Positions 46,452 to 58,773 of a DNA stretch of 64,000 bases are shown here, piece after piece. The DNA is from Floccularia luteovirens (lineage: Eukaryota > Basidiomycota > Agaricomycetes > Agaricales > Squamanitaceae). Below the pieces are notes generated by a model, which was not told the DNA's origin, did no database searches, and saw only the letters and a list, made by a program, of their open reading frames with translations. A program made the translations under genes and the position numbers. Location: positions 434,001-498,000 of the forward strand of contig VSJF01000001.1 of the NCBI GenBank assembly GCA_009739215.1. The letters are read 5' to 3'. Position 1 is the first letter of the stretch. Each line of letters begins with the position of its first letter.

Positions 46452-48142
46452 ATGGCTACTCAAGACTCAGTCGCAAAAGTTATTGCTGAAGCAAGCATCG
46501 ACATCTTATCAAAGACACACGCTCTAGGAAAATGCTGCAAAGCGTAAAGACATTGCTCGCACATTTATCTGTGAGTTATGCCCTTGAGTTTGATTACAAG
46601 TTATGTTTAATATCGATACTTTTTAGCGGATACTGTTACAGGTATGATAATCCTATTTCTCTCTGATCCTATCTCTAAATCTACAGACTTGTCCAAAAAA
46701 TCAAAGTACCCACCTCAGAGATGTACGAATACGCAACGCTTTCCACTCTGGGAGATGACGTCTACTTTGAACCGTCCACTGCGTAAGTCCGGGTTCGCAC
46801 CGCATGAAACAGTAAACTCATGACTTTTCTCTTTTTTTCTTAGCGCCTTGGAAGCGCACATGGCGAAGTTGACAGGAAAAGAAGCGGCGCTTTTCATGCC
46901 ATCTGGAACCGCTTCAAATCAAATTGCGATACGCTCGCAACTTACTCAACCACCATATTCGATTGTTTGCGATCACAGGTCACATATTCACAAGTAAATA
47001 TGTTGCTTCAACGTTTCACAATCCCTTTTCTCACAATCCCAATAGATACGAAGCTGGAGGAACAGCATTCCACTCAGGCGCAGCCCTCATCCCTGTAGTC
47101 CCTTCCAATAGTATGTTGCCAGCTATCCTCCGATGCCACCGCTCCTGAACTAACTACAAATCACCTTCTCTGTATAAATCTAGAACACCATCTGACACTG
47201 TCTGATGTGAAAGAGAATCTAATTGGAACGGATGTTCACTTGTATGGCCGTACGCCGAACCCGTGTTGCTCTGACTAATATTCTTTTCCCAAGTGCAACC
47301 ACACAACTAGTCGTACTCGAAAATACCCTAAACGGAACGATAATCCCGCAAGACGAAGTTATCGCTATTTGCCAATATGCCCATTCAATTGGTCTCAAGA
47401 TGCACCTTGACGGTGCCCGTTTGTGGCATGTTGCGGTTGAGACGGGTACAACTATCAAAGAATTATGTGAACCATTCGACTCTGTCAGTTTATGTTTTAG
47501 TAAAGGCCTTGGTGAAGTTCCCTGACCTCCCACCATTCATTCATTTACAAACTCAATAAATAAATAAAACAGGTGCACCAGTCGGTTCCTGCCTAGTCGG
47601 CTCACGCGAACTAATCACTCGCGCCCGCTGGACACGCAAACTCTTCGGTGGCGGTATGCGCCAAACTGGTATCCTAGCGGCTTCCGCTGCATACGCACTC
47701 TCCCACAACTTTGCCTTGTTACCAAAAGTACACGCACTCACGCGTAAACTTGAGAATGGTCTCATTGAATTGGGAGCAAAGATTTTGAGTGGAGCTGAGA
47801 CTTGCATGGTTTGTAGTTTTTTTGTCGCCTTTCCTTAATCAGCATTAATGTCTTTGATTTTTTTGAATATAGGTTTTCTATGACCCTTCTCCGCTTGGTG
47901 TGACATATGATGAAATAGCGGAACGTGCTAGCTTATTACCCGTACCTATTTTCCTTGGTGGCTCCCGTCTCGTTTTGCACATCCAGACCTCTGAAGAAGC
48001 CGTTCAAGATTTCCTCAATTTGTTGCGTACTCTCGGAGAAGAGAAGCGTAAAGCAGGATTTGTGTACGAGCCTCCAGCAGTGAATGGAAAGGTCGATGAA
48101 ATGAAGGATGTATATGTAAGGCGGGTGCCCAAGTTGAATTAA
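46452..48142 (+). CDS. GLY1: Low-specificity L-threonine aldolase
   Basis: PLP enzyme that splits threonine to glycine and acetaldehyde. A first short intron (about 50 bases, ending CTCTAG) joins MATQDSVAK to ENAAKRKDIARTFIS; without it the frame stops. A 15-base microexon at 46627-46641 then gives SDTVTVPTSEM. The fold follows: TLSTLGDDVYFEP, LTGKEAALFMPSGTASNQ, VCDHRSHIHKYEAGG, LENTLNGTIIP, LHLDGARLW-type (MHLDGARLWHVAVETG), the PLP lysine in SVSLCFSKGLGAPVGS and RKLFGGGMRQTGILAA. Seven or eight introns. Likely cytosolic. Confidence 0.94.
46627..46641 (+). other. 15-base microexon in threonine aldolase
   Basis: Between a TTTTTAG acceptor and a GTATGA donor. Together with its flanks it encodes SDTVTVPT, a conserved start of the aldolase fold. 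Being 15 bases it could be skipped without a frame change, removing five residues. Confidence 0.8.
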
Positions 48143-48330
48143 ACTGTGTTTTTTTTAAATCATAAGTTTTTGCCTCTTGAATTGTCATTAGCATATAGAC
48201 ACATAGACTTTCTTTGTTATATTTGCTAAATTTATATGTTTGTTATGTATGGACATGCAATGATTACAGTGGTTAGAGTATGATATACAAAAATAACCGT
48301 GCCATCCCAAACAAATACTCTTTGCGATGT
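48143..48330. other. Convergent 3' flanks
   Basis: AT-rich 3' flank of threonine aldolase and MPH1; nothing recognised. Confidence 0.4.
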
Positions 48331-51300
48331 TCACAACTCACTAGAACCCGCAACATATGAAACATCCACATCATCGTCCTCTACTACAAAGCTTCCAACC
48401 ACATATCCATCCATATCCTCATCTGGTTCAGGTGATGGGGAACTCGTCAATGGAAGCCGTCCTCCTCTCTCCCTAGGCAGACCAAACATCCTTGGTCTCA
48501 CCGGACTCCTCGCAAACGTTGGCACCTTACCAATAGGTGCTTGAGACAACAGGCTCTGTCTGTACACAAAACTCTGGTCGTACGATTGCGACATCTGAGT
48601 CATGGGGGAATCACGCAAGAACATTCTATCCGAATCGCTCTCTTCTCCTTCACCCAAAGACTCTCCCTCACTAACTTCCTCTCCAGAATGTGTAGCAGCA
48701 CCATCAAAGAAAGGGTTGACATCCTGCCCAAGGATCGTAGGTTTCTCAATCTTCTGCTTCTTTCTACTTTTCGTCTTTGTTAAGCGTGGCCGTTTATGTT
48801 GTGGAGTCGACTCGAGATGCCGGTAAATACGCCGCCGAGGTTGAGAAGGCGGAGGCATATCAAATGAAGGGGAGTCTGGAATATCTTTAGTAATCCTCTT
48901 CCTGTTCCCCATTAACCGCCGAACGGGGAATGTGGGTTCGGGAGGTTCAAGATCATTTTTCGGTGAGGAATGTGGAGACCCCCGACCAGGTTGTGTATCG
49001 AAACTCGGATCAGCATCAGTAACTTCGCGCATCGGACTACTCGACAGAACGAAGTTGATTGATCTTGAGGGATTCTCTTTTGGGTTTTCGAGGATCCGAA
49101 CGCTCTCATCTGCATCAGCGTCAAATTGTAGATGGGCAGGAGTCGGCACAGTAGAAGAAAGACTTCGTCCTTTGTTTGATGGTTTGTCATTTGTTCCAAG
49201 AAAAACAACAGATTCATCCATCTCTGTGGTCACTGGATGAGGTGGCAATTTGATCGGGTCAAATTGTTCAACCTCAAGTTCTTCTGACTGGAGCGCAGCC
49301 TCGTGTGGTACCGGGGACGAACTTAGTATTTCAATATTGGGCTCATCATCATCTTCAACCAACCATGCCATATCTCTCTCGTCACGTTTTACATCGTTGG
49401 CCGCTTCTTCATGTCGGTTGGGTACCGGGGAGTCCTGGTGGTCTAGCAGATTGTGGATCATTCAGAAGTTGCTGGTATCTCATTTTCTTCAGACGTACCT
49501 TGTGATATCGAATGTCGACCATCATCCGAGTCAGACAAATCCATGACTGATTGTGTGTCAATCTGATCACGAATTGGCGGTGTTGGTGATTTCGGTTTGA
49601 TTGGGTTCCGTGAGTCTTTATCAGTCGGTATGAGTGGGGTAGCAACATATCCCCGTTCAATGTCGGCATCATCAGAATCATCAACACCTTGTCGTGAGAA
49701 TTGACTAGACGTTGGCTCTTTGACTACAGTTTTCTTCTGCTTCTGCTTGCCTTTGTCCGTTGGGATCCCTCCAATAGTAGCTGCCTTCTTCAGTTTTCCT
49801 TTAACTTGAGAACTTCTTTTTGAGCCAGAAGTGGATTGCGTCCGTCGGAGAGGGGCTAGAATGACACCTGACTCAATCTCTTTCTCTGTATCATCATCTT
49901 CACCAGCAACATCAAACTCCCTACTAGCAGGCTCGGTCTTTTTCTTCTTGCTAGTACCCTTTTGGATTAGGTCTGCAACACTGACGAAACCTCTGCTTGC
50001 ACCATCGGGAATGTTTCGTTCAACGTCGTTGTTTCGTTTCCGTTTAACGCCTTTGGGTGAGCGGTTCTCTTTGGAGGATTTTTTCTTCCGAGGATCTTCA
50101 CGGACGTACTCTTGGATCTCCATAACTTTCTCCAAACATTCAGGCTTGATGTTATCAGGGAGAAGACGTTCAACGTCATCGTACAACTCCAGATCTTCGC
50201 CGCGCAGAATTGACTTTTGAACCTCCTTGTATGTCACCTTGGCTCTCTCAAGGTTTTGCTCCTCTCGTGCTTCGGCGAGTAAGACATGCACAACACCAGC
50301 ACGTTTACGTCCCGTGCGGCCAGAGCGTTGCAGCTAAACGGATTACTTCATTCAGAGGGCTGACACCACTGACATTCGGACATACCATGCGAATTGGTGT
50401 CTTTTGTGCATCATAACAGGCGATGAGATCAACCTCACCTATGTCCAAGCCTTCTTCACCAATCGAAGTAGCAACTAGGACGTTAAACTCTCCTGCCTGA
50501 AACTGCTTAATAATCTAGTAGAACAGCTCGTCATGGCAAATTCAAGTATATAAGAGAGAATAAATTACTTTCTGCTGTTCAACCTGGAGGAGGCCCTTCT
50601 TACCCCGCTTATCAGTCCCTTGACCAATAAATTTATGGGCCCGTATCAGGGGCTGTTCCATGTTCAGGGCCTCAACAATCTCGTCGACAGCTTCTCTGAA
50701 CGTTACGAATACCATGACTCGCGTCTCCGATGATGACTCGCTCTCATCATCCAACTTCTCCCCAAAGTGGTGAATGATTATGCCTTTCAGTCGTTCCATC
50801 TTTGGGTGGAAAGGGAATCCACGATTTGTTCCTTTATTTCGTTGGATTTCTAGCTCTGTCAGGACTGCTTGGAACATAGGATCGTCTCGTAACTTCTTCC
50901 CCTTCCTCTCCGATTGTTCCGGACTATCCTCTTGCTCGGCTACATCCTTCAGGTAGTTGTAACACATACCGACCGTACCCTCAATCTGCCCAAAACAATA
51001 AATATCAGTCAGTGGACTATATGTTGACACTCACAAGATACGCCATTGCTCTTGCTAGAGTGGAGAGCTTTGTGAGAGACCCACGTGCCCATTGTTGCTG
51101 AGGGCTCAATTCTCGAGCTACAGCTTGGGGCCGAAAAGGATGCATAGAGGCTGCGTGGTCCCAGGGTCCCAGGATCTTACTACTCTTGAGTCTCTTCATG
51201 AATGCCTATTAGAGATAAAATGCTTTGAGCTCGAAGTAAGAATGGAAGACATGATTGGTGAAACCAACATCCATAAAAGTCGCCAGCAGAGTTTTAATTT

Positions 51301-52966
51301 TGTTGATACTCTCACTCATGGGGATGATATGCTGTTCAATTTTCTAGAAGCGTTGTAGCCGGTCAGTCATACTTTTGATATTGATATTATCAGTATTCTC
51401 TTACTTTATGATGAATATAAGCTTTAATATCTAGACTGTTTTCGTCTCGGATCTCAATATGACTGATGTGTAAACCATCTACAAGATCTTGAACAGCATC
51501 CGGGTTGTTACCGGGAGTAGCAGTAAGAGCCAAAAGCCTAAAGTGAGGATTTTTGGCCATGAGATAACGGATAACTTGATTATATGCATAGCCGCCTGTA
51601 GCTCTATGGGCCTCATCTGAATAATTAAAAAAGAAAATGTGAGAATACTGACACTGCTGCAAACTTGAAAATTACATACCAACGACGAGAAGTATGATGT
51701 CCAGTGGATCACAATTGTCGGTTGTCAGGTCATTCAAAAGCGTCTGCGGAGTCATATAAAAAATTCGTTTGGTTTGCCACTAACTCAAATTCTTAATAAC
51801 AAACTCGCATGGACAAAATGTCACGCACGTATCTGTTCCTCAGGGTTTTAGGCACCTGTCCGGTTAGTTCTATCGCATCACTTCCAGGAATTCCACATGT
51901 TTTATGACACGCTTCAATCTGTTGAGCCACTAGAGGTTTTGTTGGTGCCACGAAAACTACTTTGCCTTCAGGAAACCATCTATAATCTATTCAAACCTCG
52001 AGTGAGTATATGCCAGACGATTGAATGCAACACTTACAATTAAGCATCACCACCCCTGCAATAAATGTTTTACCAAGACCAGTAGGTAACGCCACAATAG
52101 TATTATCGAAGAGACAATGTCTAACAATATTATATTGATAGTCTCGTTTCGGCTTGTTCAACGGATATATCCAATGTTTTGCTTCCAATAGATCTGGAAT
52201 AAGCTTCATCGGAGGGGGCTATATGAATGCATATAAGCTATTGGCTGCATGACGCTAGCAAAATGAACCTACAGGCCTAGTTTAGGAACATGATTCAAAA
52301 CTATTCAGCTGACTTGAGGTAATGCTGCAAGAACTTACCCGACTGGACAAAATCAACGCTTATGCTTGTTCAATACAAAACAAAATACTCACCGGAAACA
52401 AAAGGAGCAGGAAACTGCTCAAACTCCACTTGCTCGTCATCACAACCATCCTCGTTCTCATTTGCTTTCCCCTTTCCCTTTGACTTACTTCGTTTCAATC
52501 CAGATTTAGCAAACTCTGTTTTATCCCATTGTTTTGTCTTTCGAGATTTCTGGCCGAAGATTTTACGAGGTGTGGATTTTGTCTTCTGCAGCTGAGGTCT
52601 ATCTTTCGATGTTGACGGCTGTGAGGGTAAGGTTCCACCAAACAGTGTCGTCTGCACCATATCTTTCGAGCCTGTTCTGATTGGTCTGCTAAATCCAGCA
52701 ACAGGTTGTGGCCTCCCTTGGTACGCGTCGGCAATTGCACCATCAAGTTTCTGCAGTTCATCCACGTCAATGTCGAATGTTAGGTCGTATACTGAGTCAT
52801 TTCTTGATAAGGAGGTGGTAGGCTTGCTGGAGTTCTGAACTACACTCAAATGAGTGTCACAGGCTTGTTTGGGGGGGTCAAGGAAGGAAGCCTCGATAGC
52901 ATCGAGTTGTTCGTATGCACTGACATCTAAGTCGTCGTCGTCGTCAAAATAACCATCTGAACTCAT
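48331..52966 (-). CDS. MPH1: MPH1/FANCM DNA helicase
   Basis: 3'-5' SF2 helicase that remodels stalled forks and D-loops and promotes crossover avoidance. The N-terminus is acidic ([14 protein letters not shown]), then a basic linker. Helicase motifs: [27 protein letters not shown] is split in function into Q-motif and Walker A; then [12 protein letters not shown], the DEAH box in [24 protein letters not shown], a helical insert, [28 protein letters not shown] and [17 protein letters not shown] long, disordered, Ser/Asp-rich C-terminal tail follows, ending YVAGSSEL. A 56-base intron (GTACGT donor) near 49440-49500 joins the two tail frames cleanly. About eight introns. Confidence 0.93.
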
Positions 52967-53207
52967 TCGTAAACTGTCTCCGGGAACGCGACTAATGTAG
53001 TCTGCTGCGTGAATGACAACAGAGGCTTCTGATATTTTATTAGTTAAACATCGATTCCCAGAAAACGCGTCCTGGTCACGTGAGGCGTCATTGAATTGGT
53101 CATGTGCGTTCGTTGTTCCGATGGCCCGTGCGCGTCAAAAGCTCGGCCATATAACTTAAAGCTTGCGCGCTTGTCTTCTAAGATAAGATAAACTCTCACT
53201 TAACGTA
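52967..53207. promoter_or_regulatory. Shared divergent promoter, MPH1 / small protein
   Basis: 241 bases between divergent starts. Contains ACGCGT (about 53066), an MluI-cell-cycle-box-type core (MCB) that in other fungi marks S-phase genes; this would suit a replication-fork helicase, but a single core is weak evidence. Confidence 0.45.
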
Positions 53208-53571
53208 ATGACTACCGGGGAATGCCAATGGAACTCTTTCTCAATTGGAATTGCAGCAGCCATCAGATACCGCCCTTGGACCAATTCTGGACTCTATCAA
53301 TGACATCACAAGAGATATCAATACTCTCAGAAGAGACTTGAATAAGCTCAGAGAACGCTTTGATAAATCGTAAGTTTGTCTTCCACATCTATACGCAAGT
53401 ATCAATTATAAATCTCACAAACTAATCAGTGAGGATATGCTGGTAATCAGGATAGCTAATGGTGCACGGTGTGCCTTTGTAGATATGATAAATGAGAGTA
53501 TCGAAGAACGACCACTCTCTGTCAGCAGTGAGGCACAAACGTCGATTGCACAAGACGCAGATGGTCGCTAG
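53208..53571 (+). CDS. Small coiled-coil protein of unknown function
   Basis: Two exons; about 98 residues. The body reads LELQQPSDTALGP, ILDSINDITRDINTLRRDLN, KLRERFDKS, then after one intron EDMLVIRIANGARCAFVDM and ends QDADGR. The heptad-like LRRDLNKLRERF suggests a short coiled coil. The only suitable ATG (53208, MTTG) is in the neighbouring frame: one surplus G in the run at 53217-53220 separates it from the body. I do not recognise a family. Its place opposite MPH1 says nothing firm about function. Confidence 0.55.
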
Positions 53572-53731
53572 TTATTTGTTACTATTTTGGCCTGAATGGC
53601 ACGAGCTATTTTTGATTAGTCAGCGAACGTTAAGGGGCTGTAAACATAATAAAAATCCAACAAGTGTCATAAGTTATTAGCCGTTCGTCCCGTCGACGAC
53701 GACAACAGGTCATACAGTTCATCCTTGTTCT

Positions 53732-55232
53732 TCATGATCTTTAATGTCGGCGAGCACCATTGCTCAGGTGGAACGCAATTCCTCTTTCTCGTGAAGAAGA
53801 TAATTCCGGTTTGAAGGTACTCACATAAATGTCTTCTCGAATAGGTTCCCTTTTACTGCCCTTTCTTTCCCTTTCTCTTCAATTCACTAGCGTGCAAGAC
53901 CTGAGGGAAATGATGACGATGACGATGGTGACGGCGATGATATTTCTCTAATATCTCGCTCACCCTCACCTTCTGTCGCTATGGATGTGGATTCCAATGA
54001 TATTGCCAAGTATGATGAGTATATTCGCGGTGCCCCCAGAGAAGTTATCACGGTAGACACAAAAATTAAACCAACCAACAAAGGGTTCACAATGCTCGCA
54101 AAGTTGGGTTGGACGGAAGGCCAGCCTCTGGGTCTGTCAGCTGACGGTGTGTTTCTATGCCCTGCTTAACTCCTAGTTGCTTAACTCTGTAACAGGTCGT
54201 GTTGATCCAGTCCCTTTCCAGATAAAACTAGACTCTACTGGGATTGGAAAGGTTAACCAAGATGTTCGCATGATCGAAACAACAGTTTCTCAACGTCGCG
54301 GACTTGATTCAGAACGTCAAATTAAAGAAACCGATGATCAGCGCAAGGCGCGCGAGGTTGGTCGCCTATTTCTCTTAACAATTTTTGGCATCTTCATTGC
54401 ACGTTCTCTTCAGGATCAAGTGGCCCGCAAATCTGCTCTCCAAAATGAAATATCTAGCACACTCAAAGCATTTTATTGTACGCTTTGTGATAAACAATTC
54501 AAGACTGTTGCCCAATATGACGAACACACCAACTCGTATGCACATCACCACAAAGCCCGGTTCAAAGATATGCAGGCCAATGTACGTCTTAAACCAAAAG
54601 ATGAAGTCGACAAACGAAAAGAAAAAGAACGTAAGCGCGAAGAGAAGGAACTCAGAAAGATGGCCGCTGCCAATGGTATCAGAATACCGAAACCATCTGC
54701 CACTATTATTCCTGCTGCGGAACTTGCCGCAAGTACTAGCATGGATATTGACAGTAACCCAGCAGAACCGAAGAGAACCGGATGGGCGTCGATATCATCA
54801 CCGGACCAGGCCGTACAGAAGAAATCGGGCTGGGCAACTGTTGGTCCATCTACCTCTAATCCTTTCCCACCTCCCTCCGAACCTCTTCAACCTCCTCCAC
54901 CAGGATCTCAAGGACCACCACCCCCTGAGCCCACGTCAACTAACATTACTCCACACACCACTTCATTCCGCACAGGGGGTTGGACATCTCTTGATACGGG
55001 TAGCTCTCATGCTGTCCCACTGCCTCCTTCCAGTAACCCACCACTCAATCCGCCGCCACCTACATCGGAACGGGGTGGGTGGTCGCCGGTGAAACCAAGT
55101 GAAACAAACCCAACACGCGAGTTTCACCCACCACCGGCTGTTTCTTCTACTAATCCACCAACCGCACAACCTGTAACATCAGCACAAACTGGATGGAAGA
55201 AGTTTCAAAGCAAAGGATCATATCGAAAGTAG
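53732..55232 (+). CDS. G-patch and U1-type zinc-finger protein
   Basis: Likely nuclear RNA-processing factor of the GPATCH8/ZNF type. The probable start is MSASTIAQ at 53732, spliced to RARPEGNDDDDDGDGDD from 53891 on; alternatively the first exon continues in the +1 frame as SREEDNSGLK. The G-patch follows (NKGFTMLAKLGWTEGQPLGL ... TGIGK), then a U1-like C2H2 finger (FYCTLCDKQFKTVAQYDEH, SYAHHHKARFKDMQ), a charged Lys/Glu coiled coil, and a Pro-rich tail with five Gly-Trp motifs (TGWASI, SGWATV, GGWTSL, GGWSPV, TGWKKF), ending SKGSYRK. Three introns at least. Confidence 0.82.
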
Positions 55233-55715
55233 CATTTTGTTACTCTATTTGTATGATAGGGGATGACTGAAATATCATTTATTTCTTTTTTGTTCACTGG
55301 ATTCTTTTCTAAGGTATATATGCATATGAATCTATACGGCGGCCGGGACACTTCGTTAGACTCAGCCCAAAAAGGAAATATCACATTCGCTAGTGTTCAT
55401 ATGTAAAAAAAAGAATATAAGATGAGGGGCTGAGGATAACTAGCTACAGATGCGGTTTGCTTATCAAAATAACAATTTGTCGAATATACCCAGTTATACC
55501 CAAAAAAAAATGGGGAACGGTTGCGAGTGGGTTACAATGACTTCGTAGCATGAAAAAATATCAAGCGCCAAGAAAGAACTGGAGAAACATTACAAAGTTA
55601 TACTATCAATTTGCGTATTTGCTGTTGAAACGGGAATATACTCGTACTGCAGTACTGCGGGTGCACGTTCACTGTAATAAAAAGAAAAGTCCATCCGGCA
55701 AAAGGAAAAATCCTT
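55233..55715. other. Convergent 3' flanks of G-patch gene and BET gene
   Basis: No gene seen; AT-rich, with A-runs around 55406 and 55502. Confidence 0.45.
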
Positions 55716-58549
55716 TTACTCGGAATCGCTGCCTGAACTATCTGAACCAGAGCTAGAGTCCGACGAGTGTTCACTATCATCGTCCCGACGTGGTGGTGGT
55801 GCAGCTGCATTACCATTGCCCTGCTCGAATAATGCCATACGTTGTTCTAGCTGGCGAATCTTCTCCGCCTCCACATCTTCATCCATACTCTTCCGCTTCA
55901 ACCCACCAGTTCCTGTGCCTTTACCTGTTCTGCTGCGTTTCACAGGAGGCGCTCGTAGCGGACGAATGACGAAGTTGTATAATTTCGTGAGCACTGCTGC
56001 TGGAAGTAGATCAATCTCTAGCTCAATCTCTTCAGTGCTCTGTCATTTTACAATCATTAAAAAAATGTCGAAAGATAATGAAAAAGGAAACGTACATCAC
56101 GAATTTCTGGAACACCTTCATGGATAATCTGAATGACTTTCTCCAGCTTTGTGCCATCAAGCTTCCCGATCGATTCACTAAGATCCTTCTTCTGTTCAAA
56201 GGAAAGGACATCATCATCTGCGATTGGTTTCTTGCTCTTCTTCTTAGTTGGCTGTGACTTCGCAGGTTTGGTAGGAGCTTTCGAGGTAGATGCAACGGGA
56301 GCCTTTTCCTTCTTCTCCTTCTTCTTCTTTTCTTTTGGCTGTTTCGTCGTGCTCTTAAGAGCCGCAAGATTTCCTCGCATAGTCTCAATTTGGCTCTCCA
56401 TTAATGCTATAGTTCCTATTGAAATAATGAGGGAGTACACTACAAGAATTTTTCAATGACCTACGTTGGCGTTGCTCTTCTTCACTATTTTCCTCATCTT
56501 CCTCCTCAACCTCATCTTCGCTGGCTTCATGTAGAGGTGGTAGACCCTTCCATTTTTCATCAAATAAACGTTGCAGTTCAATGCCTGCTTGATTGACAGG
56601 AGTACCAGCTGGATTGAAAACAAAGCAGTTGCGGATCATCAACTTGAAATCATCGAAAAATTTCTGGGCTGTAGCATATTCTTGGTTGTCCAACTTCTTT
56701 TTGATTGTTGACAGATCCATTGGCTTTTTGATGATCTTCGGATACGAAGGAATGTCCAATTTCTGCCAGTCTATGCGCCAAAACATCAGACGTTACTTTG
56801 TATTGAAAAGGGTCACAAATCAGAACTTACCGACAGGCTCATAGAATGGACTAGCGATTGCGTAATGTTGCTTACGGTGTAAATCTTGGAGAATCTTGCC
56901 GCAATATTTTAGCTGCTCCGCAGTACCATCATCCTGTACCCGCTTGGTTTTTCGGTTCTTTTTCGGGGCATCTGCGTAAGGCAGATCCTTTGGCGGGGGT
57001 GGATGAATTTCACGTTTCGGGCGGCCAATAACCTCTACCTCGGAACGCCGGATAACTGGGACAGACGTAGATGCACGGCGAGCGGGCATAGCTTTCTTTG
57101 GTGGTACGGCAACAGGCGCTGGAGGTGGTGGGGGAGGAGGAGGTGTAGCTACCTTTTTCACGGGGGGCTTGGGCTTGATTGCCAAAACGATTTTTAACAC
57201 GGGAGAGATCTTACGTGGCAGATGTGCAACTCACCTCAACTGCAGCGGGCATCTGTTTCAATTGTCTATCGAACACCTCTTCCACTCTCTTTCCCAGACC
57301 AACAATGGCGTGCTCCGGACCATTGAACATCAAACAGTTGTGGAAAATGAGACGAACGTCTGATATAAACTCGTCTACATTGAGATATCTTGGGTTGTTA
57401 GGGTTTGTATCAGGCTTAGTAGGGTTCGATGATGCCAGCTTGTGTTCTATAGTTGTAAAATCCATTGGATTCTTGATTATGGATGGATAGTGTGGGATAT
57501 TGAGGGCTACAGGGTCGACAGGGCGCAAGAAAGGAGCCGCTTCTTTCATCTTTTTCAACGTGCGGACCGTTGATAAACAGAAACGATGCTGGGAAACGCT
57601 GAACGTCGATGGGCCTGCTTGCGCAGAGGAGGGTGGAGGCATTGGACTTCCAGCACTTGAGACGGCAGCCGACTGCGGTGGCGGGGTAGCAGCCGATACT
57701 GGAGGTGGAGTGGTAGACTTCAGAAAGGACGACGGTAAGACATGCATGATTAGCACGCCTGTATAGGCGTACAGAAAGAAAGTGGGCTCACATGTGCAAG
57801 AGAAGCTTTATCTGCGTCTGAATGCATCCTAGGCCTCTTTGCCGGTGGCGGTCTCCCTTCGTCGTCGTCGTCATGTGGTGAATGTGGGCGAGGGGTGGTC
57901 GCCTGTGGCATGGCATCGACGCTCGCCATAGATTGGTCCGCCGAAACATTAGAACTGGGTAGATGTATCGTAACATCTACCTCACTCATGACGACATCGC
58001 CATTGACAAGATTGGTAGAACCGGATTCCGAAATGCCGTTGGGAACCGTTGAAACATTTTCTTGTTCAGCCATCTTTACATCTTCAAGGAGTTCGCCAGG
58101 CGGAGGAGGGGGAGTACCGTTTGGAGCGTGAAAAGGAAGGGATGCTAGTAGAAAAAAAAAATTTTGAGAACATGAAATGATGTATGAATGGAATTACACA
58201 TACCCGGATCAACTGGAGTGCCGACTTGGGGGATAGTGGACGCGTCTTCCTGTTTGTCAACGAGATCGATGGGTTTGATAGGCATAGGTTCGTGTCGTGC
58301 ATCGCTCTCTTGCTCTTGATAGTCAAGATCGATTTTTACATCAGGAGCAGCGACAGTTGATATGGGAGTTGCGGGAGACTCTGCAGGTGGTGAATTTGCG
58401 TTATGAAATGCAATTCCATTTATTTTTGCCGATATACCGTTGACGCCGCTGCTGGCGGTGAGCTCGGGTGTACGGTCACCATCAATGACATCGCCGACGC
58501 CGTTGTGAGCAGCGTGACGGGGTTCTAAGGCTGATTGCACATGGGTCAT
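55716..58549 (-). CDS. BDF1: BET double-bromodomain protein (Bdf1/BRD4 type)
   Basis: Reads acetylated histone tails and recruits TFIID and elongation factors. After a low-complexity N-terminus there are two bromodomains: the first (about 57210-57600) has FLRPVDPVALNIPHYPSII, NPMDFTTIEHKL and FHNCLMFNGPEHAI; the second (about 56590-56900) has FYEPVDWQKLDIPSYPKIIK, PMDLSTIKKKLDN and RNCFVFNPAGTPV. In both the acetyl-lysine Asn is present (NCLMFN, NCFVFN). Between them is a Pro-rich linker. The extraterminal (ET) domain follows a basic Lys-rich region: LSFEQKKDLSESIGKLDG, VIQIIHEGVPEIRD and IELEIDLLPAAVLTKLYNFV. The C-terminus is a Ser/Asp-rich tail. Five introns. Confidence 0.95.
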
Positions 58550-58773
58550 AATCTGTTGTGACAGTCACGGGTGTGACAGAGAGAGAGGCAAGGGAAGATT
58601 TTTGGGGAGTTAGGGGGATCGGAAGGTGGCTAGGTCTTTATAGTCCTCAAAATTTAAGGTTCAGATCTCCCGCGCAGGGGCCACCCTCTTTACACTACTC
58701 CCCTTCTCTCCCTCCCAAGCATACATCCACATTGCTATTCACTACAATATCAATCACTATCATACTACTGGTT
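58550..58773. promoter_or_regulatory. BET promoter and WDR70 3' flank
   Basis: 224 bases between two minus-strand genes, CT-rich on the plus strand. No specific site recognised. Confidence 0.4.

Noticed and set aside
46480..46545. Apparent early stop in threonine aldolase
   Set aside because: A short GT-AG intron ending CTCTAG joins MATQDSVAK to the conserved KRKDIARTFIS in phase.
49440..49500. Apparent frameshift in the MPH1 tail
   Set aside because: A 56-base intron with a perfect GTACGT donor and CTGCTAG acceptor restores the frame.
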